In this document: positions 6,461 through 7,971 of the stretch, in pieces
Numbering within the stretch: the stretch's first letter is position 1
How the letters are laid out: each line of letters begins with the position of its first letter
NCBI GenBank assembly: GCA_034437895.1
Contig: DAOTTO010000464.1
Location: 1-7,971, forward strand
Direction: 5' to 3'
Length of the DNA: 7,971 nucleotides
DNA from: JANRLJ01 sp034437895
GTDB lineage: Bacteria > Chloroflexota > Anaerolineae > Aggregatilineales > Phototrophicaceae
Notes under the pieces: generated by a model
What the model saw: the letters and a program-made list of their open reading frames with translations, nothing else
Told to the model about the DNA's origin: nothing
Database searches by the model: none
Translations under genes and position numbers: made by a program

Positions 6461-6492
6461 GGGTAAACCTCCCTATAATAGGGTAAATCTCC
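6461..6492 (+). repeat. Direct repeat GGGTAAAYCTCC flanking a TATAAT dyad
   Basis: GGGTAAACCTCC (6461-6472) and GGGTAAATCTCC (6481-6492) are two near-identical 12-mers 20 bp apart. Between and overlapping them is the 13-bp dyad CCCTATAATAGGG (6471-6483), whose centre contains TATAAT at 6474-6479. It could be an operator/promoter of the accessory locus or leftover of the event that removed the ATPase 5' end, since the ATPase frame opens only at 6487, inside the second repeat. No good -35 is present at normal spacing (TTGTAT at 6448 is 20 nt away). Confidence 0.5.
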
Positions 6493-7350
6493 TTTGGCAA
6501 TGACATTGAGAGTGAATATACGTTTACACTTGGCGGAGGAAAACGTAATGAATATGGTATAAAACGCGAACTTTATCGTCACAATTCCTTAATTATCTTT
6601 GAGCGTGAAAACGATAAATGGATAATTGCCCCACAGCCTTTACTAGATTTACCGATTCAAAAACGTGCTTTAACCCTTCTGCTGCTCGGAAATTTACCCG
6701 AAGTTGCAGATACCTATAAATTTTTGACCAGTATGAATTTCTATACCATTTTCCCTAATGTGCTGCGTCCTCCGCAAAAACCGACTACTCCTTATCCTTT
6801 GCTGGAACATGGTGAAAATCTTGCTTCTGCTTTAAGAGATTTTTTGAGCTTAAGCGAATGGTCAATTGATCTCAAAAACCAACTGGAAAAAGTAGTCACG
6901 GGAGTCAGTAATCTTCGTGTTGTCCAAGTAGGAAGTTATTTGGTCATACGTTTAAAATATGAAGATGGAAGTGAATTTGATTTAGAGCAAGAATCCGATG
7001 GAACTTTGCGTGTTCTTGGCTTATTGCTTGCCTTATATCAACAACCATCGCCTACACTTATTGCTATTGAAGAACCTGAGTTAGCCATACACCCTGGAGC
7101 GTTAGCTACCTTACGAGAAGTTATAGAAGAGGCTGCTTTACGGAGCCAAATCATCGTTACTACCCATAACCCAGACTTAATTAGTGGTTTTGATGTCGAT
7201 AAACTTTTTATTGTAGAAAGAACACTTGAAGGGACAGAAATCGGCCCAATCGATGAAACACAGCGGCATATTATCAATGAGGAGTTATTCTCAACCAGTG
7301 ATTTGCTGCGGATCGAAGGGTTACGTCGCGCTCCCTCTCCCCAAGTTTAG
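6487..7350 (+). pseudogene. 5'-truncated AAA (ABC/RecF-like) ATPase, partner of the DUF4276 gene
   Basis: The frame is open from 6487 (after a TAA at 6484) to the stop at 7350, 287 codons, with no ATG until 6733. The translation before that point reads as ordinary protein (ISFGNDIESEYTFTLGGG, then KRELYRHNSLIIFEREND), so coding sequence runs upstream of any start and the N-terminus is lost. Present are the signature-like SDGTLRVLGLLLAL (about 6994-7035), Walker B TLIAIEEPE (7054-7080) and switch-histidine motif IIVTTHNPDL (near 7150-7179). Missing is the N-terminal Walker A region, probably 50-100 residues. Without it ATP binding is not expected. The nearest usable starts (TTG 6724, ATG 6733) would yield a fragment of about 205 aa. 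The family belongs with AAA_21/OLD-type ATPases, often paired with a TOPRIM protein in defence. Lower GC than upstream genes suggests foreign origin. Confidence 0.75.
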
Positions 7351-7356
7351 ACCAGC

Positions 7357-7959
7357 ATGACTCGTAACAAAATTTTGTCTATTGTCGAAGGAGACGGTGA
7401 TGTTGAGGCGCTTCCTATTTTGTTGCGCCGGTTACTTTTTGAAGTTAAAGAACGTTTTGAATTTCACATTGACCAACCCAAAAATGCTCACGGCTGTAAT
7501 AATCTTACAAAATTTAAGGGTATCGAACGGTTTCTCGAATTATGCCGCGCCGATTCGTCATGCGCTGCAATACTCGTTCTTGTTGATACTGATGAAAATT
7601 GTGCTAAAGACTTAGCGCTTGATCTTGCCGCACGCGCAAGACTTCTTGGCTTACAGATACCAATTGCTATAGTGTGCGCTACCTGTGAATATGAGGCATG
7701 GTTTCTGGCAAGCCTTGAAACCACCGCAAATCAATCGATTAAAGGCCGTGATGGGCTAACAAAAGATGCAAAATATGAGGGCGAAGTAGAAAATAAAAGG
7801 GGTGTAAAAGAATGGCTGACTCAATATATGCCACTTGGTCGCACTTATAGAGACAGGACTTTCGCTTACCTCACCCCCCGGCCCCCTCTCCAATACTTGG
7901 AGAGGGGGAGAAAAACGCATCTTGAAGTCCCCTCTCCATGCAATGGGGAGGGGATTTAG
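7357..7959 (+). CDS. DUF4276 (TOPRIM-like) protein, 3' end replaced by repeat DNA
   Basis: The open frame encodes 200 aa, of which about 164 are native. DUF4276 features are the N-terminal ILSIVEGDGDVEALP (acidic Glu11 and neighbours), the DxD-type acidic motif ILVLVDTDEN (Asp77, Asp79), and CEYEAWFLAS (110-119). These fit a TOPRIM-like metal-binding core, which in OLD and PARIS effectors has nuclease activity; no activity is proved for this family here. The gene starts 6 nt after the ATPase stop, so the two were an operon. Native similarity appears to stop after GRTY (residue 164). From 7854 on, the frame reads through the inverted 77-bp repeat and into the next palindrome before stopping, giving a proline-rich artificial tail. 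Intact members (about 200-220 aa from memory) have a further C-terminal helical stretch, so this one is probably inactive. Confidence 0.75.
   Translation: MTRNKILSIVEGDGDVEALPILLRRLLFEVKERFEFHIDQPKNAHGCNNLTKFKGIERFLELCRADSSCAAILVLVDTDENCAKDLALDLAARARLLGLQIPIAIVCATCEYEAWFLASLETTANQSIKGRDGLTKDAKYEGEVENKRGVKEWLTQYMPLGRTYRDRTFAYLTPRPPLQYLERGRKTHLEVPSPCNGEGI
7854..7930 (-). repeat. Dispersed palindromic repeat, right copy (inverted)
   Basis: This is the reverse complement of bases 1-77 with one mismatch. The hairpin arms are 7882-7893 and 7897-7908. The unit edge at 7854 falls within three bases of the point where the DUF4276 protein loses family character, so insertion or recombination at the repeat truncated that gene. 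Terminal GGACTT (7856-7861) and AAGTCC (7925-7930) mark the element ends. No obvious target-site duplication is seen. Confidence 0.85.
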
Positions 7960-7971
7960 GGGTGGGGTAAA
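7929..7971 (+). repeat. Second, related palindromic repeat unit (partial at window end)
   Basis: An 11-bp hairpin, CCCCTCTCCAT (7929-7939) with ATGGGGAGGGG (7943-7953), has one G-T pair and a 3-nt loop. It is followed by ATTTAGGGGTGGGGTAAA. The layout (pyrimidine arm, tiny loop, purine arm, then a G-rich tail ending in GGGT) matches the 77-bp repeat, but the bases differ, so it is a sister family or a diverged member in the opposite orientation. It touches the end of the right copy and runs to the window edge. Confidence 0.7.

Noticed and set aside
6500..6562. Short ATG-started frame of 20 codons before the ATPase remnant
   Set aside because: It overlaps the ATPase frame, which has clear protein character, and it has no supporting signal.
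7331..7345. CTCCCTCTCCCCAAG at the end of the ATPase gene as another repeat copy
   Set aside because: It resembles only one arm of the palindrome. No complementary arm follows, so it is probably chance or too decayed to call.
1..7930. Composite transposon bounded by the inverted 77-bp repeats
   Set aside because: No transposase, no target duplication and housekeeping genes inside. Repeat-broken contig ends explain it better.
1..7971. CRISPR array
   Set aside because: No regularly spaced identical repeats with unique spacers are present.

Overview
The window looks like a bacterial chromosome fragment. Seven protein genes and one tRNA gene are intact or near-intact, all on the + strand, followed by two broken accessory genes. 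The likely source is Chloroflexota (Anaerolineae-like). This rests on the DUF4395/thioredoxin pair, the CysO/MoeZ-type genes and the style of the dispersed GC-rich palindromic repeats. No marker gene is present, so the assignment is inference (about 0.55).

Region 1 (170-5341) is a sulfur-assimilation block. It holds O-acetylhomoserine sulfhydrylase (metY), homoserine O-acetyltransferase (metX), tRNA-Cys(GCA), a CysO/ThiS-like sulfur carrier protein, a DUF4395 membrane protein, a membrane-anchored thioredoxin-like protein, and a MoeB/ThiF adenylyltransferase fused to rhodanese (MoeZ-like). The last four protein genes are tightly spaced: 0-nt gap, 4-nt ATGA overlap, 34-nt gap. A hairpin terminator follows at 5354-5383. 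The gene set fits a protein-thiocarboxylate route. The MoeZ-like enzyme would adenylate and sulfurate the carrier C-terminus, and MetY would take that sulfur onto O-acetylhomoserine made by MetX. This resembles the HcyS/HcyF/MetY route described in Wolinella. The carrier does not end in Gly-Gly but in Gly-Gly-Leu-Asn, so it would need trimming. No JAMM-type protease is in the window. A one-base change would restore a Gly-Gly-stop, so the tail must be checked against reads and relatives.

Region 2 (5342-6416) is a separate transcription unit encoding a 303-aa protein with an unrecognised N-terminal part and a C-terminal J domain carrying HPD.

Region 3 (6417-7971) is more AT-rich than the rest and looks like a decayed accessory or defence locus. 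It holds the C-terminal two thirds or so of an ABC/RecF-like AAA ATPase with no Walker A and no start codon. Next comes a DUF4276 (TOPRIM-like) gene whose native 3' end is replaced by a palindromic repeat. The ATPase + TOPRIM arrangement recalls OLD- and PARIS-type defence modules, but these copies look non-functional.

The window is bounded by two inverted copies of one 77-bp repeat (1-77 and 7854-7930, 76 of 77 bases matching). A second palindromic unit adjoins the right copy. Ends lying in a dispersed repeat are typical of an assembly contig broken at repeats, so the inverted arrangement need not mean a mobile unit.
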